A stretch of 53,142 nt of DNA from Salinisphaeraceae bacterium UBA4764 (GCA_002403445.1 DHHU01000048.1:72897-126038); one strand, 5' to 3'. Counted from the stretch's first letter, positions 33,722-42,655 are shown. The notes: a model not told the origin generated them from the letters alone. Made by a program: numbers and translations.

Positions 33722-34708
33722 ATGGCAGCGCACAATTTAGATAGGTTGAAGGCAATTGCAGGTGATTGCCATGCCCCCGACCAGGCACAACTTCGACCTC
33801 TTATCGACAGCATTTTGGCACGTCATGAATGGGCGAGCGGCAATTCACCCGTCGTCGGCATTGTGTATTACGGGTCGTGCTTCCGACACTCCGATCCGAC
33901 CAACGGACTCGTGGATTTCTACGTGGTGGTGGACAGTTTTCGCGCCGCTGGCATCGGACGTGCGGCCTCAATAGCCGGTTTGCTCTTGCCACCCAACGTC
34001 TATTATCTGACAGTCGACGGCCCGAATGGGCCACTATCCTGCAAATATGCCTTGATTACAGCCTTACAACTAAAGCAAGGGGTCAGTACCTGGTTTTCGT
34101 CGAACATCTGGGGTCGGTTCGCACAACCCCTTGCGATCGTTCACGCTCGCGATGCCGAGGCATGGAATCAAATTCACACCGCCTGTGGGCAGGCTGTTGT
34201 CACACTGCTGAATCGCGCGCTCCCGGCACTGGGCACAGGTCGAGCAACGCCAGAGCGGTGGTTTGAGCGCGCCCTGGCGTTGAGTTTCTCTAGCGAGATC
34301 CGGGTAGAACCCAGTCATCGACCGCGCGAATTTATCGGCACCCGCGCTGACGAGTATGCCCGGCGCTTCCAAGCTGCCCGAAGTCTCGTGTCGTATCAGA
34401 TAATCGACAACGGCGATGGGGAAATGATCGCTGAAATCAGTCAAATCAAGACATGTATGTCGCGCCTAAGCTGGCTTGTTCGCGTAGTGCATGGCCGTAT
34501 TGTTTCGGGATTGCGACTTGTCAAATCGTGTTTTACTTCTGAAGGTGCCATCGACTACGGTGCATGGAAGTTGGCACGCCATACCGGCTATTATCCTCAA
34601 ATAAACGAGCGTGTAAGGCGCCACCCACTGATTTTTGGCTGGCCCATTTTCTGGCAGGCGTTACGGGCAGTGCGCAGGCAGAAACAACCGCGAGACCGCG
34701 TCGACTAG
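33722..34708 (+). CDS. TAM41-like nucleotidyltransferase
   Basis: A 328-residue protein resembling TAM41/MMP37, the mitochondrial CDP-diacylglycerol synthase with a nucleotidyltransferase fold. The signature is GIVYYGSCFRHSD near 46-58, followed by LVDFYVVVDSF with acidic Asp65 and Asp71 in the metal site. NVYYLTVDG and LSCKYALITALQL follow as in the family. TAM41 transfers CMP from CTP to phosphatidic acid. A member beside a ceramide kinase-like gene suggests activation of ceramide phosphate or another phospholipid, which is inference. The ATG at 33722 (25 bases after the kinase stop) is preferred to a TTG at 33698. Its last 4 bases overlap the convergent lpxC stop. Confidence 0.65.
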   Translation: MAAHNLDRLKAIAGDCHAPDQAQLRPLIDSILARHEWASGNSPVVGIVYYGSCFRHSDPTNGLVDFYVVVDSFRAAGIGRAASIAGLLLPPNVYYLTVDGPNGPLSCKYALITALQLKQGVSTWFSSNIWGRFAQPLAIVHARDAEAWNQIHTACGQAVVTLLNRALPALGTGRATPERWFERALALSFSSEIRVEPSHRPREFIGTRADEYARRFQAARSLVSYQIIDNGDGEMIAEISQIKTCMSRLSWLVRVVHGRIVSGLRLVKSCFTSEGAIDYGAWKLARHTGYYPQINERVRRHPLIFGWPIFWQALRAVRRQKQPRDRVD

Positions 34709-35625
34709 GCTGCAACTTCCGAAGCGGGTGTCTGCCCGTAATTCATCGGCGACTTCGTACTGGTATCGAGACTGACGGTCTCCCAGGCTCGAGGACGGGC
34801 CAAAAGTTCCCGCAGCAACCGGTTATTCAACCCGTGTCCCGATTTGAAAGCAGTGTAGCCGCCAATTACCCCATGCCCGAGCAGGTACAAGTCGCCCACG
34901 GCGTCGAGGATCTTGTGGCGCACAAATTCGTTGGTGTAGCGCAGGCCTTCTTGATTGACGACGGCGGCATCGTCAAGCACGACCGCATTATGCGTCCCGC
35001 CGCCGCGGGCCAGATCGGCGGCGCGCATGCTCTCAAGGTCACTTAAAAAACCGAACGTACGCGCCCGGCTGATTTCTCGGATGAACGAGGAAACCGAGAA
35101 ATCGTGTCGCGCGGCCTGCGAAGCCGCGGCAAAAACAGGGTGATCATAGTCCAGTGAACAGTCGACTTGAAACCCGTCAGCCGGCTCGAGTCTTGCCCAC
35201 TTGTCGCCCTCGGTAACGGTGACGGTCTCGCGAATGCGAATAAACTGTTTGGCTTGATTCTGGGCCTGAATGCCGGCGGACTGGATCAAAAACACGAATG
35301 GTCCCGCGCTGCCGTCCATGATGGGCACCTCGGGTGCCGTGACTTCAACTCGCGCATTGTCGATGCCCAGCCCTGCCAGCGCCGCCAACAAATGCTCGAC
35401 CGTCTTGACCGACACATCGCCGACGACCAACGTTGTCGCCAGCCGAGTGTCGCCCACACACTCGGCCCGCGCCACTAAATCAACCGGCTCGGCCAAATCG
35501 ATGCGACGAAACACGATCCCGTGATCGACCGGCGCCGGCCGCAGGGTAAGGTCCACCAAGCAGCCCGAATGCAGCCCGATGCCGCTTGCAGATATCGGGT
35601 TTTTGAGAGTTCGCTGTTGGATCAT
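34705..35625 (-). CDS. lpxC: UDP-3-O-acyl-N-acetylglucosamine deacetylase LpxC
   Basis: A 306-residue zinc deacetylase, the committed step of lipid A synthesis. Family signatures are MIQQRTLKNPISASGIGLH at the start, VKTVEHLLAALAGLGIDN with the first zinc His, MDGSAGPF, and RHKILDAVGDLYLLG with the HKxxD ligand set, then SGHGLNN with the catalytic His. Length equals E. coli LpxC (305). The ATG at 35625 matches the family start; codons upstream of it are not conserved. It closes the dcw cluster as usual in gammaproteobacteria, 140 bases after ftsZ. A hairpin and a TATTAT hexamer in that gap may drive or tune its expression. The 3' end meets the sphingolipid locus tail to tail. Confidence 0.95.
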   Translation of the reverse strand: MIQQRTLKNPISASGIGLHSGCLVDLTLRPAPVDHGIVFRRIDLAEPVDLVARAECVGDTRLATTLVVGDVSVKTVEHLLAALAGLGIDNARVEVTAPEVPIMDGSAGPFVFLIQSAGIQAQNQAKQFIRIRETVTVTEGDKWARLEPADGFQVDCSLDYDHPVFAAASQAARHDFSVSSFIREISRARTFGFLSDLESMRAADLARGGGTHNAVVLDDAAVVNQEGLRYTNEFVRHKILDAVGDLYLLGHGVIGGYTAFKSGHGLNNRLLRELLARPRAWETVSLDTSTKSPMNYGQTPASEVAA

Positions 35626-35653
35626 TGTCGAACGCGCAAAGTCGATAGGCATG

Positions 35654-35674
35654 GCGCGCGGTCGAGCCGCGCGC
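35654..35674. repeat. GC-rich hairpin in the lpxC leader
   Basis: GCGCGCGG and CCGCGCGC form a perfect 8-bp stem with a 5-base loop between ftsZ and lpxC, 29 bases before the lpxC ATG. There is no T-run, so it is unlikely to be a simple terminator; it may affect mRNA stability or lpxC translation. Confidence 0.5.
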
Positions 35675-35765
35675 TATTCGCCATAATATCGACGGCCAAC
35701 GATAGCGGCTAGCCCCGCATTCACTGCGCTGGCAGGGCCGGTCCTATCGATTGGTCGCCCCTCTT

Positions 35766-36929
35766 TTAGTCGGCCTGGTTGCGCAAGAATGCCGGAACGT
35801 CGAAATAATCCATATCCATGGCGGCATTCTCGTCGGACCGCTGTTGCGGCTGACGTCGGATAACCGTGGGGCGGTCAAGATCCGAATAGCGCATCTGGTC
35901 GGCCGCTACCTGTTCGGTGTTTTCATCCGACTTGGCGGCTGGCCGGGTGGCCTCCTCGCGCAACTGGCCGCCGAGTCCGGTAGCCACGACCGTGACACAG
36001 ATATCGTCGCCGAGGTCCGGATCATCCGCCATGCCCACGATGACTTCGGCATTCTCGCCGCCCATTTCCGCGACAACCTCGTTGACGACTTGGAACTCGT
36101 GGATGCCTAGATTTTCGTCGCCGGAGACGTTTACGAGTAGACCTTGCGCGCCGTGGAGGCTCAGATCGTCGAGCAACGGACTCGCCAGCGCGGCCTCGGC
36201 TGCGTGACGTGCCCGATCTTCGCCCCCGGCCTGGGCTCGGCCCATCATTGCCATACCCTGAACCGACATTACCCGCCGCACGTCGGCAAAGTCGACGTTG
36301 ATGATACCTGGGCGGGTAATCAAATCGGAAATACCCTGCACGGCGTTGTGCAACACATTGTTGGCTGCCTCGAATGCATTTTTCAGGGTAATGGACTTGC
36401 CGAGCGCGGTGAGCAATTTTTCATTGGGAATGACGATCAGCGAATCGACGTTGCGGCCGAGTTCCTCGATACCGTGTTTAGCGGTCTCCATGCGCTTGCC
36501 GCGCTCGAATGGAAATGGCTTGGTGACCACCGCAAGCGTAAGGATGCCCATTTCGCGGGCCACTTCGGCCACCACCGGCGATGCCCCGGTGCCCGTGCCA
36601 CCGCCCATGCCGCAGGTAACAAACAACATGTCGGCACCTTCAATCGCCTCGCGAATGCGGTCACGATCTTCTTCAGCAGCCTGACGGCCCACGTCGGGGT
36701 TGGCGCCAGCCCCCAGACCGCGGGTGACATTAACGCCAAGTTGCACCAGCGTGTCGGCTTCACAGCCTTCCAGATGCTGGGCATCGGTATTTGCGCAGAT
36801 GAAATCCACCCCCGCAATACCACTCTTGACCATCTGGTTCACGGTATTAGCGCCGCCGCCACCAACACCGATAACCTTGATGACGGCTTGTTCATTTCGC
36901 TCTTCGGTAAATTCAAATACTTCGGACAT
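35766..36929 (-). CDS. ftsZ: Cell division GTPase FtsZ
   Basis: A 387-residue tubulin homologue that polymerises into the division ring. The GTP-binding signature GMGGGTGTG is at about 107-115, preceded by the N-terminal GVGGGGANTVNQM. The T7 synergy loop NVDFADVR is present. The C-terminal tail ends FDVPAFLRNQAD, with the conserved peptide that binds FtsA and ZipA. A strong GGAGGT about 5 bases upstream fixes the start at 36929 rather than an ATG 7 codons earlier. A 57-base gap after ftsA, with this strong ribosome binding site, suits its high expression. Confidence 0.97.
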   Translation of the reverse strand: MSEVFEFTEERNEQAVIKVIGVGGGGANTVNQMVKSGIAGVDFICANTDAQHLEGCEADTLVQLGVNVTRGLGAGANPDVGRQAAEEDRDRIREAIEGADMLFVTCGMGGGTGTGASPVVAEVAREMGILTLAVVTKPFPFERGKRMETAKHGIEELGRNVDSLIVIPNEKLLTALGKSITLKNAFEAANNVLHNAVQGISDLITRPGIINVDFADVRRVMSVQGMAMMGRAQAGGEDRARHAAEAALASPLLDDLSLHGAQGLLVNVSGDENLGIHEFQVVNEVVAEMGGENAEVIVGMADDPDLGDDICVTVVATGLGGQLREEATRPAAKSDENTEQVAADQMRYSDLDRPTVIRRQPQQRSDENAAMDMDYFDVPAFLRNQAD

Positions 36930-36986
36930 GTCGCACCTCCTATGACTCATTAATGCTCGTTATAAAAAGATAATCCCCGATGGGGC

Positions 36987-38219
36987 CTAAAAATTATTCT
37001 GAAACCAGGCTTTCATCCGGTTCCAGATATCAATGAACGACGCGCTTTCGCGCCCCGATTTACTATTTTTCTGGCTTGCCTGTAGCCCGAAATGCAACAA
37101 ACCCACGCCAGTGGCATGAATCGGGTTGCGGGCCACATCGGACAGCCCCTTCACTGCCAGGGGAGCCCCCTGGCGCACCGACATGTGAAACACCTCCTCG
37201 GCCAGTTCGGCCAAGCCTTCCATCTTCGATGACCCCCCGGTCAGCACCACGCCGCCGGCCAGTTGATCGGCAAACCCAGAACGCACAAGCTCCTTGTGGA
37301 TGAGCCCGAACAACTCGGCGTAGCGCGGCCGGATGACCTCAGCCAACGTGTAGCGCGATAGCCGTCGCGATGGCCGATCACCCACGCTCGGCACTTCGAT
37401 GGCGTCATCGGTGGTGATCAGGTCGGGGATGGCACAGCCGTAGCGTGTCTTAATCTGTTCTGCCTGGTCGGTTGGCGTGCGCAAAGCCACGGCAATATCG
37501 TTGGTGACCTGGTCACCGGCAATGGGAATCACCGCGGTATGACGAATTGCGCCGTTGACGAATACGGCGATGTCCGAGGTGCCGCCGCCAATATCCACCA
37601 GCGCCACGCCAAGGGCCTTCTCATCGGCCGATAGCACGGCGTAGCTCGAGGCCAATTGTTCGAGCGACAAGTCAATGACGTCGAGGCCACAACGTTCGAC
37701 GCATTTTTGAATATTCTGTACGGCGCTGACCGACCCGGTGACGATGTGCAGCTTGGTCTCCAGTCGCACCCCGGACATACCGATGGGTTTCTGGATACCT
37801 TCGATGTCATCGACTGTATAGTGGTGCGGCAGCCGGTGAAGGATTTTCTGGTCGTTGGGTATCGGAACTGCACAAGCCGCATCCTCGACGCGCTCGATGT
37901 CGGATTCGGTCACCTCGCGATTGCGCACGGCCACGATGCCGGGCGAATTGAAGGACGACACATGGGCCCCCGAGATACCGCAGTAAACCGATTGGATCCG
38001 GCAGCCGGCCATCAGTTCGGCTTCCTCGACCGCTTGGCGAATCGATTCGGTGGTGGATTCGATGTTCACCACGACACCTTTTTTCAGGCCGTTCGACCGC
38101 GATGTGCCGATGCCAATGATCTCAAGCCCGTGCTCGGTGTTTTCGGCCACGATAGCGGCCACTTTCGAGGTGCCGATATCCAGCCCGACGATCAGTTCCT
38201 GTTCAGGCCGTTTGGTCAT
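36987..38219 (-). CDS. ftsA: Cell division protein FtsA
   Basis: A 410-residue actin-like ATPase that tethers FtsZ to the membrane. GLDIGTSKVAAIV near 13-25 is phosphate loop 1, and LVDIGGGTSDIAVF near 206-219 is loop 2. LTGGSSKMEGL near 340-350 is the adenosine motif. The C-terminus IWNRMKAWFQNNF is the amphipathic membrane-targeting helix. The SHS2 1C domain sits near 85-165. It overlaps ftsQ by 4 bases (ATGA). Confidence 0.97.
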   Translation of the reverse strand: MTKRPEQELIVGLDIGTSKVAAIVAENTEHGLEIIGIGTSRSNGLKKGVVVNIESTTESIRQAVEEAELMAGCRIQSVYCGISGAHVSSFNSPGIVAVRNREVTESDIERVEDAACAVPIPNDQKILHRLPHHYTVDDIEGIQKPIGMSGVRLETKLHIVTGSVSAVQNIQKCVERCGLDVIDLSLEQLASSYAVLSADEKALGVALVDIGGGTSDIAVFVNGAIRHTAVIPIAGDQVTNDIAVALRTPTDQAEQIKTRYGCAIPDLITTDDAIEVPSVGDRPSRRLSRYTLAEVIRPRYAELFGLIHKELVRSGFADQLAGGVVLTGGSSKMEGLAELAEEVFHMSVRQGAPLAVKGLSDVARNPIHATGVGLLHFGLQASQKNSKSGRESASFIDIWNRMKAWFQNNF

Positions 38220-38947
38220 CCGGTTTGCTCCTTGCTTGATTGCGGCGCGCGTGAGCCACCGACGGCGAATCCGTTGGCGTAGCGCAGGTCGACATAGCCC
38301 GCATGTGCGAGCTGTGCACGAACCCCGCTGGATGCGTCGGCGTAGTCGACAAAGCGGTGCATGCGCTTGGTTAGATGACGTTGCCCCAAACGCAAGCGCA
38401 AACCGTCCCCCAGCTGCGCGCGCCAGGCGCCGCGCGAGGTCTGGTGCAACGAAACCAAACGCCAGTGATGGCTACCGGTGATAGCCGACAGCCGTTGATA
38501 AACCGCAAAGACATGCGCCTGCGAGCCGGAAGGTCCGGACAACCTCGGCAGATCATGGGTATGCGATTGATCAACGGGCCGAAACAGATGGCCATTGGCA
38601 GCCAGCAGCGCGCCTTTTTTCCAATGCGCAACGGCGTGATAAGCATGCAATTGAATCAACACACCGTTCGGCCAGCGCCGGGCCACAGTCACGTTGTGCA
38701 GCCAGGCCAAACCGTTGAGGCGATGTTGTAACCCCGCCGTATCGATATTAAAAAAGGAGTGGGCTAGATAGGGTCGGGCGATACGGGCCAACCGGCGATC
38801 ACTGACATGGCTCGAGGCACCCTGCACGTAGAGCTGTTCACGCCTGGGGCTATGCGACGCAATGCCTTGCCGGAAACACGCTGCGGCACCGCCGGCCAAC
38901 ACGACAATGATGGCCAGATCGACAACGCGCTTGAAGTCGAAACGCAT
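38216..38947 (-). CDS. ftsQ: Cell division protein FtsQ
   Basis: A 243-residue single-pass (type II) inner membrane protein of the divisome. A transmembrane segment (DLAIIVVLAGGAAACF, about 10-25) is followed by a POTRA domain (about 38-110, starting VQGASSHVSDRRL) and the FtsQ beta domain. It links FtsB/FtsL to the late divisome proteins. The sequence is divergent, unusually rich in His and Arg, and has a Cys at the end of its membrane helix. Position between murC and ftsA supports the identity. Its start overlaps the murC stop by one base (TAATG). Confidence 0.88.
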   Translation of the reverse strand: MRFDFKRVVDLAIIVVLAGGAAACFRQGIASHSPRREQLYVQGASSHVSDRRLARIARPYLAHSFFNIDTAGLQHRLNGLAWLHNVTVARRWPNGVLIQLHAYHAVAHWKKGALLAANGHLFRPVDQSHTHDLPRLSGPSGSQAHVFAVYQRLSAITGSHHWRLVSLHQTSRGAWRAQLGDGLRLRLGQRHLTKRMHRFVDYADASSGVRAQLAHAGYVDLRYANGFAVGGSRAPQSSKEQTG

Positions 38948-40404
38948 TAGACCACCCCCCCATCATGGTCACGACCTGTCGTCGCAAGCCGCGTGGCCAG
39001 AGTGCTGATATCACCCGCGCCCAGGGTCAGCAGAATATCGCCGTCGGCCAAGATGTCGTCGAGACGTGCCACAAGGTTCTCGTCTCGCCCCACAAAGCGG
39101 GGCGTGCCGCCGGCCGCCGACACACCGCGCGCCAAAGCTTGGCCATCGATACCCGCAACCGGTGTCTCACCCGCCGCGTAGATGTCCAGCAACACAAGTG
39201 TCTCGATCGCCGCCAGGGTGTGGCAAAAGTCGCCGTATAACGCCTCGGTGCGGGAAAAACGATGTGGCTGGAAGACCACGACCAGACGCGAATTCGGGAA
39301 AGCCTCGTGCACCGCCCTCACCACGCTCTCGATCTCGCGCGGATGGTGGCCGTAGTCATCGATCAGGCGCACACTCGCATCGCCGACCGTCACAATGCCA
39401 TGATCTTCAAAGCGACGCGCGATACCGCCAAACATGGTCAGGCCCCGGGCGACAGCCACCCCATCGAGGCCAAGTTCAAAGCCGATCGCAGCTGCAGCGA
39501 GCGCGTTGGCCACGTTGTATCGACCGGGGAGCCGGAGTTGCACGTCCGCCGTGCCTTCAGTGGCATGAACCAATCGAAAACGGCTGCCATTGGCGTCGAA
39601 CACTACGTCTTCGGCGCGAACGTCAGCGTCGTTATCAAAACCATAGGTGACCACCGGACGGCTTATACGGTCCGCCAAAGCCTTGACCACAGGGTCGTCA
39701 ATACACAGGACAGCTAAGCCATAGAATGGCAAGCGATGCAAAAAGGCCTCGAACGCCTCGACCAGCCGCTCGAAATCATGGTCGAACGTGGCCAGATGAT
39801 CGGCATCGATATTGGTTACGATGGCCATCACCGGCGCCAGCGACAAAAATGAGGCATCGGATTCGTCGGCCTCGGCCACAAGATAATCGCCTTGGCCGAG
39901 ATAAGCATTGCTGCCGCTAGCCAGGACACGCCCGCCGACGATATAGGTGGGATCCAGCCCAGCGTCATCGAGCATCGCGGCCAGCAGACTGGTTGTGGTT
40001 GTCTTGCCGTGCGTACCGGCCACGGCAATGCCGTAGCGAAAACGCATCAACTCGGCCAGCATTTCCGCTCGTGGAATAACCGGAATCCGCCCCGCATGGG
40101 CCGCCAAGACTTCTGGATTATCAGACGCCACCGCCGTGGAAATCACCACCACGTCCGCATTGGCGATATTGGCTTTGGCATGGCCGATGACGATGCGCGC
40201 ACCTTGGTCGCAGAGTGACTCAACCTCGCGGCTGTGTTTTATGTCGCTGCCGGTTACGTGGTAGCCGAGATTCAAAAGTACGCGGGCGATCCCGGCCATG
40301 CCGGCACCGCCGATACCCACCAGATGCACACTCGAAACCCGCCGCATCGGCTGCACAGCCAGGCGCGCGCGGGTGGCATCGGTCACCGACCGCGCTGCAT
40401 TCAT
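38947..40404 (-). CDS. murC: UDP-N-acetylmuramate--L-alanine ligase MurC
   Basis: A 485-residue cytoplasmic Mur ligase that adds L-Ala to UDP-MurNAc. HLVGIGGAGMAGIARVLLN near 27-45 begins the Rossmann-like domain 1, AGTHGKTTTTSLLAAML near 119-135 is the ATP loop, and DDYGHHPREI near 349-358 lies in the C-terminal domain. The next gene on the strand is ftsQ: the murB and ddl genes usually found between them in enterobacteria are missing. It overlaps murG by 4 bases. Confidence 0.96.
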   Translation of the reverse strand: MNAARSVTDATRARLAVQPMRRVSSVHLVGIGGAGMAGIARVLLNLGYHVTGSDIKHSREVESLCDQGARIVIGHAKANIANADVVVISTAVASDNPEVLAAHAGRIPVIPRAEMLAELMRFRYGIAVAGTHGKTTTTSLLAAMLDDAGLDPTYIVGGRVLASGSNAYLGQGDYLVAEADESDASFLSLAPVMAIVTNIDADHLATFDHDFERLVEAFEAFLHRLPFYGLAVLCIDDPVVKALADRISRPVVTYGFDNDADVRAEDVVFDANGSRFRLVHATEGTADVQLRLPGRYNVANALAAAAIGFELGLDGVAVARGLTMFGGIARRFEDHGIVTVGDASVRLIDDYGHHPREIESVVRAVHEAFPNSRLVVVFQPHRFSRTEALYGDFCHTLAAIETLVLLDIYAAGETPVAGIDGQALARGVSAAGGTPRFVGRDENLVARLDDILADGDILLTLGAGDISTLATRLATTGRDHDGGVV

Positions 40405-41507
40405 GACCCACCTCCCGCAACGGCTTCAACGTGGTCAGCAATCGTCTCAGCGGCATCTGGCCAGCGGCATTGTCTCGCGGCGTTGGCCTGCTGCAGCAAC
40501 ACATCGCGGTCTTGGCACAGAGTCTTCAATTCTTCGGCCAGTCGATCGATAGTCGCCGCAGACTGATCCAGAACACGCGCCGCCCCGGCGTCGGCCAGAA
40601 CCGCGGCGTTGGCGTGTTGATGCCGGTCTGCGGCAAACGGATACGGGATCAACAAAGATCCCAGACCAGCCGCCCCCAGTTCGGCCACGGTCAGGGCCCC
40701 CGCTCGGCATAAGACAACGTCGGCCCAAGCGTAGGCCGCTGCGATATCGTCTATAAAATCGACGACTTCCGCGTCTATGCCAGCTTGAGCATAGGCATCG
40801 TCAGCCGCGGCTTTGGTGCGACCGGCCTGATGACAGACTATTGGGCGATCATTAACCGACAATCTGGCAAGCGCATAGGGCAAACGTTCGTTCAAGGCCA
40901 GCGCGCCCCCGCTTCCCCCCAGCACCAGCAACCGTATCGGGCCCGTTCTGCCAGACCAACGTTGCTCCGGGCTCGACAGTGCCAGTACCTCGGCACGAAC
41001 CGGATTGCCCACGGTCTCCGCACGCCAGTCGGGCGGGAACGTGTGGGGTACGGCCTGCAGTACCCGCGCCGCGAACCGGGCTGCGACACGGTTGGTCAAT
41101 CCAGCACTTTTGTTTTGTTCATGAACCACGACCGGCCGACGCAACAGCCAGGCCGCCAGCGCGCCCGGCCCTGCGGCAAATCCACCCATGCATAGCACGA
41201 CAGTCGGCTGCACCCGCCGCAGTACGGTCAACGCGGCAAACACCGCCAGCATGATACGCAGCGGTGCCAGCAACTGCGTGCCCCGCCCCTTACCGCGCAA
41301 CCCACGCACGCGGACCGTATGCAGCGCATAGCCGGAGGCGGGCACAGCACGTGCTTCCAACCCCTTTGAGGTGCCAAGCCAAGACACGTTCGCCCCACGC
41401 TTGGTCAATATCTTGGCTACCGCCAGGCCTGGGTATACGTGCCCACCAGTGCCGCCGGCGGCTATTAATACGTTGATTCTCGCGGTATGCGAAGACGAAA
41501 CGCTCAT
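40401..41507 (-). CDS. murG: Lipid II synthase MurG
   Basis: A 368-residue GT28 glycosyltransferase at the inner face of the membrane. It adds GlcNAc from UDP-GlcNAc to lipid I. AAGGTGGHVYPGLAVA near 15-30 is the first G-loop, HEQNKSAGLTNR near 130-141 is typical, LGGSGGALALNERLP near 192-206 is a later loop, and LIPYPFAADRHQHANA near 280-295 contacts the acceptor and UDP. The ATG at 41507 overlaps the ftsW stop (ATGA) and is preferred to any upstream codon, which would run into ftsW. Confidence 0.96.
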   Translation of the reverse strand: MSVSSSHTARINVLIAAGGTGGHVYPGLAVAKILTKRGANVSWLGTSKGLEARAVPASGYALHTVRVRGLRGKGRGTQLLAPLRIMLAVFAALTVLRRVQPTVVLCMGGFAAGPGALAAWLLRRPVVVHEQNKSAGLTNRVAARFAARVLQAVPHTFPPDWRAETVGNPVRAEVLALSSPEQRWSGRTGPIRLLVLGGSGGALALNERLPYALARLSVNDRPIVCHQAGRTKAAADDAYAQAGIDAEVVDFIDDIAAAYAWADVVLCRAGALTVAELGAAGLGSLLIPYPFAADRHQHANAAVLADAGAARVLDQSAATIDRLAEELKTLCQDRDVLLQQANAARQCRWPDAAETIADHVEAVAGGGS

Positions 41508-42655
41508 GGGCTTGCCTCCGTGGATGGCGAACGGGTCTCGGCATCGATCCGAAGGATCAACGCACACACGACACAGACCGTGACCAGTGACGAGCCGCCG
41601 TAACTCATCAAAGGCAGGGTCAAGCCTTTGGTAGGCAACAGCCCCATGTTGACGCCGATATTGATGAACGCCTCTAACCCCAGCCAGCTCACCAAGCCAT
41701 AACCGGCGAAACCAGCAAACCACGCACCGCTATCGAGTGCGCGCCGCGCGATGACAAACCCTCGCCAGAGCACGACCAGATACAACAACAGCAGCACGAC
41801 CGTCCCCAGCAACCCAAACTCGTCAGCGTAGACAGCAAACAGAAAATCGGTGTGCGTCTCGGGCAGATACATCAATTTCTGCACCGAATTGCCAAGCCCC
41901 ACGCCGAACAGATCACCGTGACCAATGGCGATCAGCGACTGCGTGAGCTGGAAACCGGTATTGTTGGCGTGCGCCCACGGGTGCACGAAACTGATGATCC
42001 GAGCCAGGCGATATGGGGAAGACACCATCGCTATCGCCAACCCTGTCGCTCCGAGCGCCCCCACGACCAGTAAATGCATCAGGCGTGCGCCTGCTATGAA
42101 GAACATCAGGCCTGTGATAGCGGCCAGGACTGCCAATGCACCGAAATCCGGTTGCAGCAAAAGCAATACCCCGGCCAGCGCCACAAACAGAAGGGGTTTG
42201 ATCAGGCCCGCCCAGGTTTCGACCAGTTCGCGGCGACGACGGGCCGCGTAGCCGGCCAGGTAGAGAATCAACAGCAGACGTGCCGGCTCCGAGGCCTGAA
42301 CACTCACCAACCCAAGATCGATCCAGCGGCGGGCGCCATTCGCGGTATGCCCTACACTCGGCAACAGGACCACCGCCAATAATCCAAGCGCAAGAGCAAG
42401 CAATAAGAACGGCCGAGCAGCCCAGGCCCGCACCGGTATGGCAAATACCACGGCACCCGCGGCCAGTCCACACAACAGATAGGCGCTCTGGCGATAAAAG
42501 AAATACAGCGCATTACCGGTTTCGCGGGCGGCAACGGCGCTCGAAGCCGATGCCACCATGACCAACCCCAGCAGCGTAATGGCCACCAGCGCACCCAAAA
42601 GCAATCGATCGGGCTGGGTTCGAGGCGTGTAGGCTCGCACCGCTGCGGCGATCAT
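41504..42655 (-). CDS. ftsW: SEDS-family peptidoglycan polymerase FtsW
   Basis: A 383-residue SEDS protein with about ten transmembrane helices. With FtsI it makes septal peptidoglycan glycan strands. The signature PETHTDFLFAVYADEFGLLG, near residues 266-285, and the ending TLPLMSYGGSSL with the conserved Ser-Tyr-Gly-Gly are present. FQLTQSLIAIGHGDLFGVGLG precedes them (split around residues 235-255). It lies between murD and murG as usual, with ATGA overlaps on both sides. Confidence 0.96.
   Translation of the reverse strand: MIAAAVRAYTPRTQPDRLLLGALVAITLLGLVMVASASSAVAARETGNALYFFYRQSAYLLCGLAAGAVVFAIPVRAWAARPFLLLALALGLLAVVLLPSVGHTANGARRWIDLGLVSVQASEPARLLLILYLAGYAARRRRELVETWAGLIKPLLFVALAGVLLLLQPDFGALAVLAAITGLMFFIAGARLMHLLVVGALGATGLAIAMVSSPYRLARIISFVHPWAHANNTGFQLTQSLIAIGHGDLFGVGLGNSVQKLMYLPETHTDFLFAVYADEFGLLGTVVLLLLYLVVLWRGFVIARRALDSGAWFAGFAGYGLVSWLGLEAFINIGVNMGLLPTKGLTLPLMSYGGSSLVTVCVVCALILRIDAETRSPSTEASP

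Noticed and set aside
35690..35698. A TATTAT hexamer as an lpxC promoter
   Set aside because: No acceptable -35 element lies 16-18 bases upstream, so it is noted with lpxC but not listed as a promoter.
36144..36953. Open plus-strand frame of 269 codons
   Set aside because: It is antisense to ftsZ and without recognisable domains.
41508..41723. A 72-residue N-terminal extension of MurG
   Set aside because: It lies inside ftsW in another frame; MurG homologues begin just before the GGTGGH loop.
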